The notes: a model not told the origin generated them from the letters alone. Shown: positions 25,539 through 34,605, counted from the first letter of the stretch. The stretch is DNA of 64,000 bases from Bradyrhizobium sp. Arg816 (GCF_029989365.1 NZ_JAPRAQ010000008.1:124001-188000), one strand, 5' to 3'. Numbers and translations: made by a program.

Positions 25539-26279
25539 TCAAAACTTCAGCTTCTTGAACACCGCTTCCGGCAGCGTCTTGATGATGAGCATCACGAGAC
25601 GCCATTTGCCGCTGACATAGACGACGTCGGTCTTCTTCTCGACGGCGTTGAGGATCGCATCGCCGACGACCGGCGCCTCGACGGTGAGCGGGCCGATCAG
25701 CTTCATGCCTTCCGTCATTTTCGTACGGACGAAGCCCGGCTTCACCGTGACGACGTGAACGCCGCCGCGACTGGCCCGGGCGCGCAGGCCCGACAGGAAG
25801 GCGGAGAAGCCCGCCTTCGCCGATCCGTAGACATAGTTGGAAGCACGGCCGCGATCGCCGGCGACGGATGAGACGCCGACGAGCGTACCACTGCCGCGTG
25901 CCAAAAATTTCTCCGCGAACAGGCCGAGGATCAGCGACGGGCCCTCGTAGTTGGAGCGCATGATCGTCGTGGCATGCGCGAGATCGCTCTCGGCATTCTG
26001 CTGCACGCCCAGTAGGCCGACGATCGAGATGACGACATCAGGCAACGCAGGAAGGCCGCTCACAAAGCCATCGAACGAAGCGGTATCGAGCACATCGAAT
26101 TTGTGGAGGCCAACCTCGACATTGTAGCGCGCGCGCAGATCGGCCGCATCAGGCTCGAGTGCGGCGACGTCACGGCCCGCGAGGGCGACATCGTATCCGG
26201 CCTTGGCAAAGGCGCGCGCGGCGGCGCGGCCGATATCGGAGGAGCCACCGAGCACAATTGCGGACTTGCGTGACGTCAC
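25539..26279 (-). CDS. SDR oxidoreductase, DprE2-like (decaprenylphosphoryl-ketopentose reductase type)
   Basis: A 246-aa classical short-chain dehydrogenase. The NAD(P) motif is GGSSDIGRA at residues 11-19, and the catalytic residues are S138 region (GVSSVAG) and YxxxK (Y150, K154 in YVYGSAKAG). DprE2 reduces the 2-keto sugar intermediate made by DprE1, giving decaprenylphosphoryl-D-arabinose. The gene starts with GTG 3 bp after the DprE1-like stop with GAGG upstream, so the pair is translationally linked. Assignment to this pathway rests on the pairing. Confidence 0.85.
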   Translation of the reverse strand: MTSRKSAIVLGGSSDIGRAAARAFAKAGYDVALAGRDVAALEPDAADLRARYNVEVGLHKFDVLDTASFDGFVSGLPALPDVVISIVGLLGVQQNAESDLAHATTIMRSNYEGPSLILGLFAEKFLARGSGTLVGVSSVAGDRGRASNYVYGSAKAGFSAFLSGLRARASRGGVHVVTVKPGFVRTKMTEGMKLIGPLTVEAPVVGDAILNAVEKKTDVVYVSGKWRLVMLIIKTLPEAVFKKLKF

Positions 26280-26282
26280 GGC

Positions 26283-27608
26283 TTAAACCTCATCGAACAG
26301 GCGTTGCGAAAGTTTTGAGCGGATGGTCCCGGCGGGATCGAGCGATTTGCGGATTGCGTTGAAGCGCCGCAAGGCCGGATAGCCGGCTTCGAACGTGGCG
26401 CGCGACTGGCGGGCGTCCTTGGCGAGATAAAGCCGGCCGCCGGCGGCGACGACCAGGCGGTCGATCTCGTCGAGGAAATTCAGGATGTCGCCCTTCACCG
26501 GGAAATCCAGCGCCAGCGTGTAGCCGGGCAGCGGGAACGATAGGATGCCGTCGCCCTGGCCGAGTTTCTTGAGCACCGCGAGGAAGGAGGCATCGCCGCG
26601 CCGGGCGACGCGATCGAGGATCTCGCCGAGCACGGCGCGGGCGCCCAGCTCCGGAATCACGCATTGATGCTGAAGAAAGCCGCGCCGGCCGTAGATGCGG
26701 TTCCAGTCGGCGATGCTGTCGAGCGGAAAGAAATACGGATAGAGCGAGACCACATGGTCGCCGCCGGCGCGCCGCGCGCCCATGCGGTAGTAGAGCTCGT
26801 TGAAGGCGCGGATGCTGTAGCGGTTCAGCGTCATCGACGGCAGGTCGACGGGCACCGCGAGGCCGGGATTTTTGCCGGCGGGAAATGCACCGGCGCCGTC
26901 GGCAAGCTCGTCTGTCCTTGCGTGCTCGCCGAGATAGATCAGCGAGCGGCCGAGATCACTGCCGCGTGCGGCACAATCGATCCAGGCCACCGAATAGGTG
27001 GCGGAATCGCCCGCATCGAGCGCGCGCATCGCGGCGTCGAGATCGGATGCGGAGATCACCCGCTCGCGGATCCACCCCGTTTCGACCGGCCGTAGCCGCA
27101 TCGTCGCCTCCAGGATCACCCCGGTGAGGCCCATGCCGCCGACGGTCGCAAAGAAGGCGTCGGAATTCTGTTCGCGCGAGGCTTCGATGGTCTCGCCCTG
27201 CCCGGTGCGCAGCAAAATGCTGTCGACATAGCGGCCGAAACCGCCCTCGCAATGATGGTTCTTGCCGTGGACATCGGCGGCAATGGCGCCGCCAACCGAG
27301 ACGAAGCGCGTACCCGGCACGACGAAGGGCAGGAAACCGCGCGGACCAAAGGTGTCGATCAGGTCCGACAGCAGCACGCCGGCTTCGAGGCGGATGCGTC
27401 CGGTCACGGGATCGAACGACCGGACCCGGTCGAACCCCGTCATTGCGATGGTCCTTGCGGCGCCGATCGCGGCATCGCCATAGGCGCGGCCGTTGCCCCG
27501 AGCCACCGAGCCTGTCACCACGGCTTCGCCCACGGCCTCGAACGACCGCGGCCGCAGCAGCTCGCTATCGACGACCGGGAAACGCCCCCAGCCGCTGACG
27601 AGGGTCAT
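26283..27608 (-). CDS. FAD-binding oxidoreductase, DprE1-like (decaprenylphosphoryl-ribose 2'-epimerase oxidase subunit)
   Basis: A 441-aa flavoprotein of the VAO/PCMH fold. The FAD-binding domain carries ARGNGRAYGDAA (~36-47) and GGAIAADVHGKNHH (106-119), the latter nearly identical to the segment that holds the flavin-contacting His in mycobacterial DprE1. Residues ~190-420 form the substrate domain. The likely reaction is oxidation of the 2'-hydroxyl of a polyprenylphosphoryl ribose. The partner reductase follows immediately. The UbiA/DPPR-type gene of the same pathway lies at 2.5-3.8 kb instead of adjacent. The end product may be D-arabinose for a surface glycan. Confidence 0.88.
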   Translation of the reverse strand: MTLVSGWGRFPVVDSELLRPRSFEAVGEAVVTGSVARGNGRAYGDAAIGAARTIAMTGFDRVRSFDPVTGRIRLEAGVLLSDLIDTFGPRGFLPFVVPGTRFVSVGGAIAADVHGKNHHCEGGFGRYVDSILLRTGQGETIEASREQNSDAFFATVGGMGLTGVILEATMRLRPVETGWIRERVISASDLDAAMRALDAGDSATYSVAWIDCAARGSDLGRSLIYLGEHARTDELADGAGAFPAGKNPGLAVPVDLPSMTLNRYSIRAFNELYYRMGARRAGGDHVVSLYPYFFPLDSIADWNRIYGRRGFLQHQCVIPELGARAVLGEILDRVARRGDASFLAVLKKLGQGDGILSFPLPGYTLALDFPVKGDILNFLDEIDRLVVAAGGRLYLAKDARQSRATFEAGYPALRRFNAIRKSLDPAGTIRSKLSQRLFDEV

Positions 27609-27701
27609 GGCTCAGCTCCTGTGCCGGGCGCGCGCCGCCCTGCTCTGGAAACTGCCTACCGATCAAAAGCTTATTTTACGTTGAAGGCGCGGTAGAAGCG
27701 T

Positions 27702-27820
27702 CGCCCGGATGGAGCCACTGGGTCGGCGCAAAGCGCCGCCCGATGACAGGCTCCGCGCAATCCGGGATGGTGCCACAAGCGCTGCCGGCCCCGGATTACG
27801 CTGCGCTCCATCCGGGCTAC
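27702..27820. repeat. Palindromic intergenic repeat (GCCCGGATGGAGC family)
   Basis: Outer arms GCCCGGATGGAGC and GCTCCATCCGGGC, with an inner GCGCAATCCGGG. The same family occurs at 45656-45743. Confidence 0.75.
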
Positions 27821-27841
27821 GGGCTCAAAGCGTTTCTAAGG

Positions 27842-28648
27842 TTAACGGCCGAGCGCCAGCGCGATCAGGCCGAGCGTGCCGACGATCACGCGCCACCAGG
27901 CGAACACCGCAAACCCGTGGCGGGTGACGTATCCCAAGAACGTCTTCACCACGATGATCGCGGTGATGAACGACACCACGAAGCCGATCGCGACGATCCC
28001 CATGTGGTCCATCGTCATCTCGGAGCGGTTCTTGTAGAAATCGTAGGCGAACGCGCCGATCATGGTGGGGATGGCGAGGAAGAACGAGAACTCCGCCGCC
28101 GCGCGCTTGTCGGCACCCAGAAACATCGCGGCGACGATGCTGGCGCCGGAGCGCGACACGCCCGGGATCATCGCGATGCACTGCGCGATGCCGATATAGA
28201 GATACATCAGCAGCGGAAAGCGGGTGGCGTCATGCTCGCGCGCCTTGAGATCGAGCCGATCGACCCACAGCAGGATGGCGCCGCCGACGATCAGCGAGAA
28301 GCACACCACCCACGGATTGAACAGCAGGGTCTTGATGTATTTGCCGGCAACGAGACCGACGATGACCGCGGGCAGGAACGCCACCAGCACACCGATCACG
28401 AAACGGCGCGCATAGGCGTCGCCGGTGAACATGCCGATCGCGACGTCCCACAATTTCTTGAAGTACAGCACGACGATCGCAAGGATCGCGCCGAGCTGGA
28501 TCAGAACGGTAAACGAATCCCAGAACGCGCCTTCGCCGAGATGGAAGAAGCGCTCCGCGAGCAGAAGGTGGCCGGTCGAGGACACGGGAAGGAACTCGGT
28601 CACACCCTCGATGATGCCGAGGATCACTGCCCGTATTGCGTCTGACAT
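27842..28648 (-). CDS. uppP: Undecaprenyl-diphosphatase
   Basis: A 268-aa membrane phosphatase that recycles undecaprenyl diphosphate to the monophosphate carrier for peptidoglycan and O-antigen synthesis. Both family signatures are present: GVTEFLPVSSTGHL (residues 14-27) and IPGVSRSGASI (residues ~160-170). About eight hydrophobic segments match BacA/UppP topology, with the active site at the periplasmic face. It also confers bacitracin tolerance in general. It is followed by a palindromic repeat and is not obviously in an operon. Confidence 0.95.
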   Translation of the reverse strand: MSDAIRAVILGIIEGVTEFLPVSSTGHLLLAERFFHLGEGAFWDSFTVLIQLGAILAIVVLYFKKLWDVAIGMFTGDAYARRFVIGVLVAFLPAVIVGLVAGKYIKTLLFNPWVVCFSLIVGGAILLWVDRLDLKAREHDATRFPLLMYLYIGIAQCIAMIPGVSRSGASIVAAMFLGADKRAAAEFSFFLAIPTMIGAFAYDFYKNRSEMTMDHMGIVAIGFVVSFITAIIVVKTFLGYVTRHGFAVFAWWRVIVGTLGLIALALGR

Positions 28649-28817
28649 ATTTACGGTCCATTTCCGCTGGAAAAGCGGGGCTCTTCTCGCCTATTCGTCC
28701 TTCTCTCGCAATCGCAAAATGCGGCATCGCGCCCTTGCCTCGCGGTTTTGAAGGACTAGTGTGGCGCCGCACAAACATTGATGGATTCTTAATCACCATC
28801 AAATAGTCAAAGGCTTC

Positions 28818-29510
28818 ATGTTTACGCTGTTTCATCACCCGTTCTGCCCGCATTCGCGTTTCATCCGCCTGATCGCGGGAGAATACGGGCTCGAATTGCG
28901 GCTGGTCGAAGAGCGCAGCTGGGAGCGGCGCGAGGCATTTCTGCTGCTCAATGCGGCCGGTACCACGCCCGTCCTGGTGGACAAGGAACAATCGCCCATA
29001 CCCGGCGCGGCGATCATCGCCGAATATGTCGACGAGGCCTATGGCGCCGACATGGGACCGAAGCGCCTGATGCCGGAAACGGTCGCCGAGCGCGTCGAGG
29101 TGCGCCGGCTGATGGCCTGGTTCAACGAGAAATTCTTCGAGGAGGTCTCGCATCCCCTGGTCACCGAGCGCATCTACAAGCGCTTCATGAGCGAGGAGAA
29201 CGGCGGCGGCGCACCCTCGGCCGACGTGATGCGAGCCGCCAAGGCCAACGTGCGCTATCATCTGGCCTATATCGGCTGGCTGGCGCAGACGCGGAACTTC
29301 CTCGCCGGCGACCGGCTCACCTACGCGGATCTCGCCGCCGCGGCGCATCTCTCGGCGATCGACTATCTGGGCGACGTGCCATGGAGCGAGGACGACGCAG
29401 CAAAGGCGTGGTACGCGCGGGTGAAATCCCGCCCGTCGTTCCGCCCGCTGCTGAGCGAATGGCTGGCGGGCGTGCCGGCGTCGCGGACCTACGTGGACCT
29501 GGATTTCTGA
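28818..29510 (+). CDS. fzlA: FzlA-like glutathione S-transferase family protein
   Basis: A 230-aa GST-fold protein with an N-terminal thioredoxin-like domain (FTLFHHPFCPHSRFIRLIAGE, then TTPVLVD) and a helical C-terminal domain. In Caulobacter, FzlA binds FtsZ filaments and is needed for constriction; it does not act as a classical glutathione transferase. This protein shows the same length and N-terminal pattern. It overlaps the start of queG by about 50 bp, as often seen in this order. Confidence 0.88.
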   Translation: MFTLFHHPFCPHSRFIRLIAGEYGLELRLVEERSWERREAFLLLNAAGTTPVLVDKEQSPIPGAAIIAEYVDEAYGADMGPKRLMPETVAERVEVRRLMAWFNEKFFEEVSHPLVTERIYKRFMSEENGGGAPSADVMRAAKANVRYHLAYIGWLAQTRNFLAGDRLTYADLAAAAHLSAIDYLGDVPWSEDDAAKAWYARVKSRPSFRPLLSEWLAGVPASRTYVDLDF

Positions 29511-30634
29511 ACTCGGATCCGACCGAACTGAAGGCGGCGCTTGCAAACGAGGCACGCGCGCTCGGCTTTGACTGCATCGGCATCACCGCATCCGGCACGA
29601 TCGAAAGCGCCGGAAAGCGTTTTCTTGAATTCATCGCTTCGGGCGGCCATGGCGACATGGATTGGCTTGCAGCACAGCCGGAGCGCCGCGTCGATCCGCG
29701 CGGGCTGTGGCAGGACGTGCGCAGCGTCATCATGCTCGGCGTCAATTACGGGCCCGACCAGGATCCGCTCGCGATCCTGCAGCAGCGCACGCGCGCGGCG
29801 ATCTCGGTCTATGCCCAGGGCGACGACTATCACGACCTCATCAAGAAGCGCCTGAAGGCATTGGCGCGCTGGCTGGTCGCGACGGCGCCATCGGACGTCA
29901 AGGTGTTCGTCGACACCGCGGCGGTGATGGAAAAGCCCTTGGCGCAAGCCGCGCATCTCGGCTGGCAGGGCAAGCACACCAATCTCGTCTCACGCGAGTT
30001 CGGCTCCTGGCTATTCCTCGGCGCGATCTACACGACGCTCGAGCTGCCGCGCGACGACGCCGAGATCGATCATTGCGGCTCATGCCAGGCGTGCCTCGAC
30101 ATCTGCCCGACGTCGGCGTTTCCGGCGCCCTACAAGCTCGATGCGCGGCGCTGCATCTCGTATCTGACCATCGAGAACAAGGGACCGATCCCGCACGAGT
30201 TTCGCAACGCCATCGGCAACCGCATCTATGGCTGCGACGATTGCCTTGCGGCCTGCCCCTGGAACAAGTTCGCGCAGGAGGGGCGCGAGGCAAAGCTCGC
30301 CGCGCGCGACGAATTGCGCGCGCCGTCGCTTGCCGAACTCGCACGGCTCGACGATGCATCGTTTCGCGCGCTGTTCACGAAGTCGCCGGTCAAGCGCATC
30401 GGCCGTGACCGCTTTTTGCGGAATGTGCTGATCGCGATTGGCAACTCCGGGGATGCGGAGTTGGTGGGGGAGGTGCGACGATTGCTCGGCGATGAGAGCG
30501 CGTTGGTGCGTGGCGCTGCGGTGTGGGCGCTGGGGCAGTTGGTGCCCGATGAAGAGTTCGCGGCGATCAAGACGAACGCGATTGCCGGCGAGCAGGACGA
30601 CAGCGTGCGTGAGGAGTGGCAAACCGTTTCCTAA
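29459..30634 (+). CDS. queG: Epoxyqueuosine reductase
   Basis: A cobalamin-dependent iron-sulfur enzyme for the last step of queuosine tRNA modification. The catalytic region includes SVIMLGVNYGPD and the substrate region VFVDTAAVMEKPLAQAAHLGW. Two 4Fe-4S motifs are CGSCQACLDICP and CDDCLAACPW. A HEAT-like repeat makes up the C-terminal 70 residues. The start is uncertain. Homologues begin about 12 residues before LKAALANEARALGF, near the fzlA stop at 29510, where no ATG, GTG or TTG is in frame. The nearest in-frame start is the ATG at 29459 inside fzlA. Confidence 0.9.
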   Translation: MAGGRAGVADLRGPGFLNSDPTELKAALANEARALGFDCIGITASGTIESAGKRFLEFIASGGHGDMDWLAAQPERRVDPRGLWQDVRSVIMLGVNYGPDQDPLAILQQRTRAAISVYAQGDDYHDLIKKRLKALARWLVATAPSDVKVFVDTAAVMEKPLAQAAHLGWQGKHTNLVSREFGSWLFLGAIYTTLELPRDDAEIDHCGSCQACLDICPTSAFPAPYKLDARRCISYLTIENKGPIPHEFRNAIGNRIYGCDDCLAACPWNKFAQEGREAKLAARDELRAPSLAELARLDDASFRALFTKSPVKRIGRDRFLRNVLIAIGNSGDAELVGEVRRLLGDESALVRGAAVWALGQLVPDEEFAAIKTNAIAGEQDDSVREEWQTVS

Positions 30635-30641
30635 TTCTCGG

Positions 30642-30744
30642 TGTCATGCCCCGCGAAAGCGGGGCATCCAGTACGCCGCGGCTCATCGATTGAACCACAA
30701 CCGTCTCGGAGTACTGGATCGCCCGGTCAAGCCGGGCGATGACA
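30642..30744. repeat. Palindromic intergenic repeat (CATCCAGTACGCCGCGG family)
   Basis: Outer inverted arms TGTCATGCCCCGC and GCCGGGCGATGAC, with inner CCAGTAC and GTACTGG. A second member lies at 32188-32308 and shares GGGGCATCCAGTACGCCGCG. Confidence 0.75.
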
Positions 30745-30817
30745 GCGGTTGTTGTGGCTGCCGCGCCCGCTGCCACCACACTTGATTTCCCCGCAGCTTT
30801 CCTCAAAGTCGCGCGTC

Positions 30818-31615
30818 ATGACAAACATGCCTTTCTTCACCCGCGACGGCGATACATTCCATCCGACGGAAGTGGCCAACGGTCCCTGGGATCCGAAATC
30901 GCTGCACGGACGCGTCATCGTCGGCCTGCTCGGCTTCGCCATCGAGGAGCGCCATTCCGGCCCAGAATTCGTGCCGGCGCGGCTCACGGTCGACATGTTT
31001 CGGCTGCCGACCATCGACAAGCCGATCGAGGTAACGACGCGGCTGGTGCGCGACGGACTACGCATTCGCGTGGTCGAGGCCGAATTTGTCTCCGGCGGCG
31101 TCAGCATGGCGCGTGCCTCGTGCCAGCTGCTGCGCAAAACGCAGAATCCGGACGGCAACGTCTGGTCGCCGCCGAACTGGGACGCGCCGAAGCCGGACGA
31201 CATTCCCAAACCCACCGATCCCAGGCTCGGCATGAACGGCAAATGGACGACGCGGCCGATCGTCGGCCATATGGGCTCGCTCGGTCCGCGCCGGCTCTGG
31301 ATGAGCGAGGTGCGCGAGCTGGTGGCCGGTGCGCCGATGACGCCGTTCGTTCATGTCGCTGTTGGTGCCGACTACGCGAGCCCCTTTGCGAACGCCGGCG
31401 ACAAGGGGCTCGGCTACATCAACAGCGACGTGACGATCTATCTGCACCGCCTGCCGGTGACGAACTGGATCGGCTTCGACGTGGTCAATCACCAGGCGAC
31501 CGATGGTGTCGCGATCGGCGAATGCTGGCTCTACGACGAGCAGGGCCCGATCGGTACCGCGACGGTCGCAGCACTGGCGCAGCGCAAGCCGATGGCGAAG
31601 CAACCGTCACCGTAA
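30818..31615 (+). CDS. Acyl-CoA thioesterase-like hotdog protein
   Basis: A 265-aa protein of the thioesterase-like (double hotdog, TesB-related) superfamily. The N-terminal half has the substrate-tunnel segment LHGRVIVGLLGFAIEE and ARLTVDMFRLP. The C-terminal half contains YINSDVTIYLHRLP, GFDVVNHQATDGVAIGECWLYD, whose D/Q/T positions fit the TesB-type catalytic site. Substrate is not predictable. The ATG at 30818 (MTNMPFF) is chosen; the in-frame upstream extension lies in a repeat. Confidence 0.8.
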   Translation: MTNMPFFTRDGDTFHPTEVANGPWDPKSLHGRVIVGLLGFAIEERHSGPEFVPARLTVDMFRLPTIDKPIEVTTRLVRDGLRIRVVEAEFVSGGVSMARASCQLLRKTQNPDGNVWSPPNWDAPKPDDIPKPTDPRLGMNGKWTTRPIVGHMGSLGPRRLWMSEVRELVAGAPMTPFVHVAVGADYASPFANAGDKGLGYINSDVTIYLHRLPVTNWIGFDVVNHQATDGVAIGECWLYDEQGPIGTATVAALAQRKPMAKQPSP

Positions 31616-31700
31616 CTGGGCATCACAGACATCAGCGGCTTGCGCAGCTGCGCTCCCTGCCCCTCCCCCGCAAGGGGGGAGGGAATGAGAGAGTGGTGCA

Positions 31701-32168
31701 TTACGCCAGATGCCGCTTCATCTCCGGCCGCGCTTTCAGCTCGGCGCCCTGCTTGCCGACGATCTTCGCAATCCGTTCCGGCGCAAACTTCAGATCGACG
31801 AACGCCGGCGCGGTGTTGGCGACCTCGTGATAGCTCACGATCTTGCCGTCGCGCAGCGTCATGATCGCGACGCCCTCGAACATCGCCCGCGCGCCGTTCG
31901 CTTCGGCCAAGGTCGAGCGATAGCTGAAGGTGTAGCGCGCATAGAGCGTGGTGCCGTCGGTTACGGGATCATGCATGTCCCAGCGGAAATCGGTCGCCGT
32001 GCGATAGAACCAGTCGTCGACCATCGCTGCGATTTTGGAGCGGCCTTCGAAGGCGCCGTAGAAGACGTCGTGATAGACGCCGTCCTCGGTGAACAGTTCG
32101 GCGAACGCTTTGCCGTTGCGCTGCTCGACGGCGTCGCAGAAGGCGCGCAGCATGGTGGTGGTGGTCAT
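31701..32168 (-). CDS. NTF2-like (SnoaL-type) protein
   Basis: A 155-aa single-domain protein with the NTF2/SnoaL cone fold, with signatures LRAFCDAVEQRNGKAFAELF, DGVYHDVFYGAFEGRSKI and MTLRDGKIVSYHEVANTAPA. These proteins serve as small isomerases, hydrolases or ligand-binding domains, and the reaction cannot be told here. It is flanked by a palindromic repeat upstream and converges on the thioesterase gene. Confidence 0.82.
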   Translation of the reverse strand: MTTTTMLRAFCDAVEQRNGKAFAELFTEDGVYHDVFYGAFEGRSKIAAMVDDWFYRTATDFRWDMHDPVTDGTTLYARYTFSYRSTLAEANGARAMFEGVAIMTLRDGKIVSYHEVANTAPAFVDLKFAPERIAKIVGKQGAELKARPEMKRHLA

Positions 32169-32187
32169 TGGCGTTGCTTCCCTTATT

Positions 32188-32308
32188 CGTCATGCCGCGC
32201 GAAGGCGGGGCATCCAGTACGCCGCGGCCCATCGGCTCAATCACGACCGCTGGTGGAATACTGGATCGTCCGCCCCAGTGCGCAATTGCGCACAAGGCGG
32301 ACGATGAC
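32188..32308. repeat. Palindromic intergenic repeat (second member of the CATCCAGTACGCCGCGG family)
   Basis: Arms CGTCATGCCGCGC and GGCGGACGATGAC, with inner CCAGTAC/AATACTGG. It also contains a small perfect palindrome GTGCGCAATTGCGCAC. Confidence 0.75.
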
Positions 32309-32328
32309 ACCGACTGATCAGAGACACT

Positions 32329-33117
32329 TCACCCGATCTCAGCCACCGCGGCAAGAATGCGGGCGATGTCCTGCGGACGGGAGAGGCGGTGATCGCCGTC
32401 CTGGATCATGGTCAGCACCACGTCATCGGCCGGCAGGCGATGCGTCAGCGCGAAGGCGTGCTGCCAGGGCACATCCGGATCCTGCGCGCCCTGGAGGATG
32501 CGGACGGGACAGCCGAGATCGATGGCGCTGCCGAGCACCAGATGATTGCGGCCCTCCTCGATCAAATTCCGCGTGATCGGATAGGGCGAGCCGTCACCAT
32601 AGTCCGACGGCCGCAGCCAGAAGCCCTTGGTCTCGATTTCTTTCTTCACCGCGGCGGAAAAATTCTTCCACATCAGCTCCTCGGTGAAATCGGGCGCGGG
32701 CGCGATCAGCACCAGGCCCGCCAGCGAGGCCTTACTGGCCCGCTTCCTGATCTCGCGCGCGAGCAGCAGCGCCATCCAGCCGCCCATGGAGGAACCGATC
32801 AGAACCTGCGGGCCGTCGCAGAACCGCTCGAACACCGCCACGCTGTCCTCGAGCCAGCTTCCGATGGTTCCATCGGCGAACGCGCCGCCGGATTCGCCAT
32901 GGCCGGAATAGTCGAACCGGACTGCGGCGCGGCCATGGTCCGCAGCCCAGGCATCCAGCGCCACGGCCTTGCCGCCCTGCATGTCCGACTTGAACCCGCC
33001 GAGCCAGACCAGTCCAGGTCCTCGACCGGCGCGGCTGCGCACCGCGATCCTGCGTGCGGACGGGCCCTCGCCCACATCGATGAAGCCGAGCACGGCTTCG
33101 GGAATTGCATTGGTCAT
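32329..33117 (-). CDS. Alpha/beta hydrolase (ABHD10-like serine hydrolase)
   Basis: A 262-aa soluble alpha/beta hydrolase. The oxyanion region is VWLGGFKSDMQGGKA, the nucleophile elbow is GSSMGGWMAL, the catalytic Asp is likely in LQGAQDPDVPW, and the His is in DGDHRLSRP. The closest characterised relatives are ABHD10-type depalmitoylases or carboxylesterases, but the substrate is unknown. It diverges from infC by about 250 bp. Confidence 0.85.
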   Translation of the reverse strand: MTNAIPEAVLGFIDVGEGPSARRIAVRSRAGRGPGLVWLGGFKSDMQGGKAVALDAWAADHGRAAVRFDYSGHGESGGAFADGTIGSWLEDSVAVFERFCDGPQVLIGSSMGGWMALLLAREIRKRASKASLAGLVLIAPAPDFTEELMWKNFSAAVKKEIETKGFWLRPSDYGDGSPYPITRNLIEEGRNHLVLGSAIDLGCPVRILQGAQDPDVPWQHAFALTHRLPADDVVLTMIQDGDHRLSRPQDIARILAAVAEIG

Positions 33118-33368
33118 GGAACGTTTACTCTGGTTGTTCGGTTTGAGCTGTCTGGATGTGTTCCGCGGCGCAGCCCAGCATTGGTATTGGCCCTTTGGGA
33201 CGCTTGCGGAACAGAAGCAAGGTGTCTATGTCCTGCAGCGTGCCCACGGGCGTGACCAAAATGCCTCGCATTTGAGGCTTTTTCGCCTCCCGCACGCGCG
33301 ACTTGCTTGCCCGCAAACGCATCTTCCTTCAGACTAGCCGCCTCTTTCACAACTTTGGAGAACCACCC

Positions 33369-33908
33369 ATTCGCCGTCCCAATAAAGCCCCGCCCGTTGC
33401 CAGCAAAGACGGGCCGCGCATCAATGATGATATTCGCAATGCGCAAATCCAGCTGATCGATCAGACCGGTGACAACAAGGGCACGGTCGAAACCGTCATG
33501 GCCATCCGCATGGCCCAGGAAGCTGGCATGGATCTGGTCGAGATTTCGCCGAATGTCAGCCCTCCCGTCTGCAAGATCATGGACTACGGGAAGTACAAGT
33601 ATTCCGCCCAGAAAAAGGCCGCCGAAGCCCGCAAGCGGCAGAAGATCGTCGAGATCAAGGAGATCAAGCTCCGCCCGATGATCGACGACCACGATTACGA
33701 CGTGAAGATGCGCGCGATGCAGCGGTTCTTCGAAGAGGGCGACAAGGTCAAGATCACGCTGCGCTATCGCGGCCGCGAAATGGCGCACCAGGAGATCGGC
33801 ACCAAGCTTCTGGACAAGATCAAGAACGACGTCGCCGAGCTCGCCAAGGTCGAGCAGGACGCCAGGTTCGAGGGCCGTCAGGTCGTCATGGTGCTGGCGC
33901 CGCGCTGA
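33369..33908 (+). CDS. infC: Translation initiation factor IF-3 with an ATT start codon
   Basis: A 179-aa IF-3, starting RRPNKAPP, with GPRINDDIRNAQIQLID in the N-terminal domain and a linker rich in K/R. The C-terminal domain carries VEIKEIKLRPMIDDHDYDVK and KITLRYRGREMAH. No ATG, GTG or TTG stands at the homologous start. The codon there is ATT at 33369, 8 bases after a GGAG Shine-Dalgarno site (33358-33361 area). IF-3 discriminates against such rare starts, so an AUU start allows it to repress its own synthesis, as known in E. coli. It heads the infC-rpmI-rplT-pheST region. Confidence 0.93.
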   Translation: MRRPNKAPPVASKDGPRINDDIRNAQIQLIDQTGDNKGTVETVMAIRMAQEAGMDLVEISPNVSPPVCKIMDYGKYKYSAQKKAAEARKRQKIVEIKEIKLRPMIDDHDYDVKMRAMQRFFEEGDKVKITLRYRGREMAHQEIGTKLLDKIKNDVAELAKVEQDARFEGRQVVMVLAPR

Positions 33909-33934
33909 CGTCCGCTTTTCAGGACTGAGAGTTC

Positions 33935-33970
33935 AACGGCCCGTCCGGATTTCCGGCGGGCCGTTTCTGT
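33935..33970 (+). terminator. Rho-independent terminator after infC
   Basis: AACGGCCCG pairs with CGGGCCGTT (9 bp), with an inner TCCGGA/TTCCGG, followed by TTTCTGT. It begins 26 bp after the infC stop. Confidence 0.8.
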
Positions 33971-33971
33971 A

Positions 33972-34376
33972 TCAGGACCGCGTCGCCTGCCAGGTGCCGC
34001 TGCAGCGGTCGCCGGAAATGATGCCGTTCCAGTAGCCTGCACCGGCCATCCCGCCGAGCCGGCCGCCTCCGCTGGCGTGGGACGCGCCGACCGAGACCTG
34101 GACCGCGACGGCGCCGCCGCGATGAACCGTGCCGGAGACCCGGCCGCCGCCGGCAGATGACACCCGGCCGCCGGTGACGGTGAACGGGACGCTGTAACCG
34201 GAGCTGCAATTGCCCCGCGTGGTGGCGAAAGTGACGTTCCAGATGCCGTCATAGCTGCCCATGCGGGCGTCCGCGGTCGAGGGCAGCGCGGCCGTGGCAA
34301 GCACGGCAAGCAGCGCCAGGCGGCGCGGGCGGGCGAGGTCCGTCAAAGACGAAAGCGATCGGGAAAAATGGGCCAT
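33972..34376 (-). CDS. Small exported hypothetical protein, Gly/Ser-rich
   Basis: A 134-aa protein. Residues 1-38 are a signal peptide with an RRLALLAVLATAAL core, ending near ADA. The mature part reads YDGIWNVTFATTRGNCSSGY, then a Gly/Ser-rich beta segment and a final ISGDRCSGTWQA. Two Cys could form a disulfide. Similar short 'YDGxWxV' periplasmic proteins are common in rhizobia and have no known role. Start chosen at 34376, where GCAGGA lies upstream; the open frame extends to 34466. Confidence 0.7.
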   Translation of the reverse strand: MAHFSRSLSSLTDLARPRRLALLAVLATAALPSTADARMGSYDGIWNVTFATTRGNCSSGYSVPFTVTGGRVSSAGGGRVSGTVHRGGAVAVQVSVGASHASGGGRLGGMAGAGYWNGIISGDRCSGTWQATRS

Positions 34377-34605
34377 TTTGGTCCTGCTCCAGGCGACACG
34401 GCTTGGACATATGGGTGGTAACTCCGAATAGTCGCCGGGCAGGTTTCGGCGGTTCAGCGTTGCCATTTGGCTTGTCCTCTGTCATAAGCCCAGCCTTCAT
34501 CGCCCGGCTGATTAAGGGCTGCCGTGGCGGTGTCCGTGCGGGTTTCGCGCTTGTTCGTAAAACCTGAGCACAATCAACGCTCTAACGAGCATTTTTGACG
34601 GCCAG

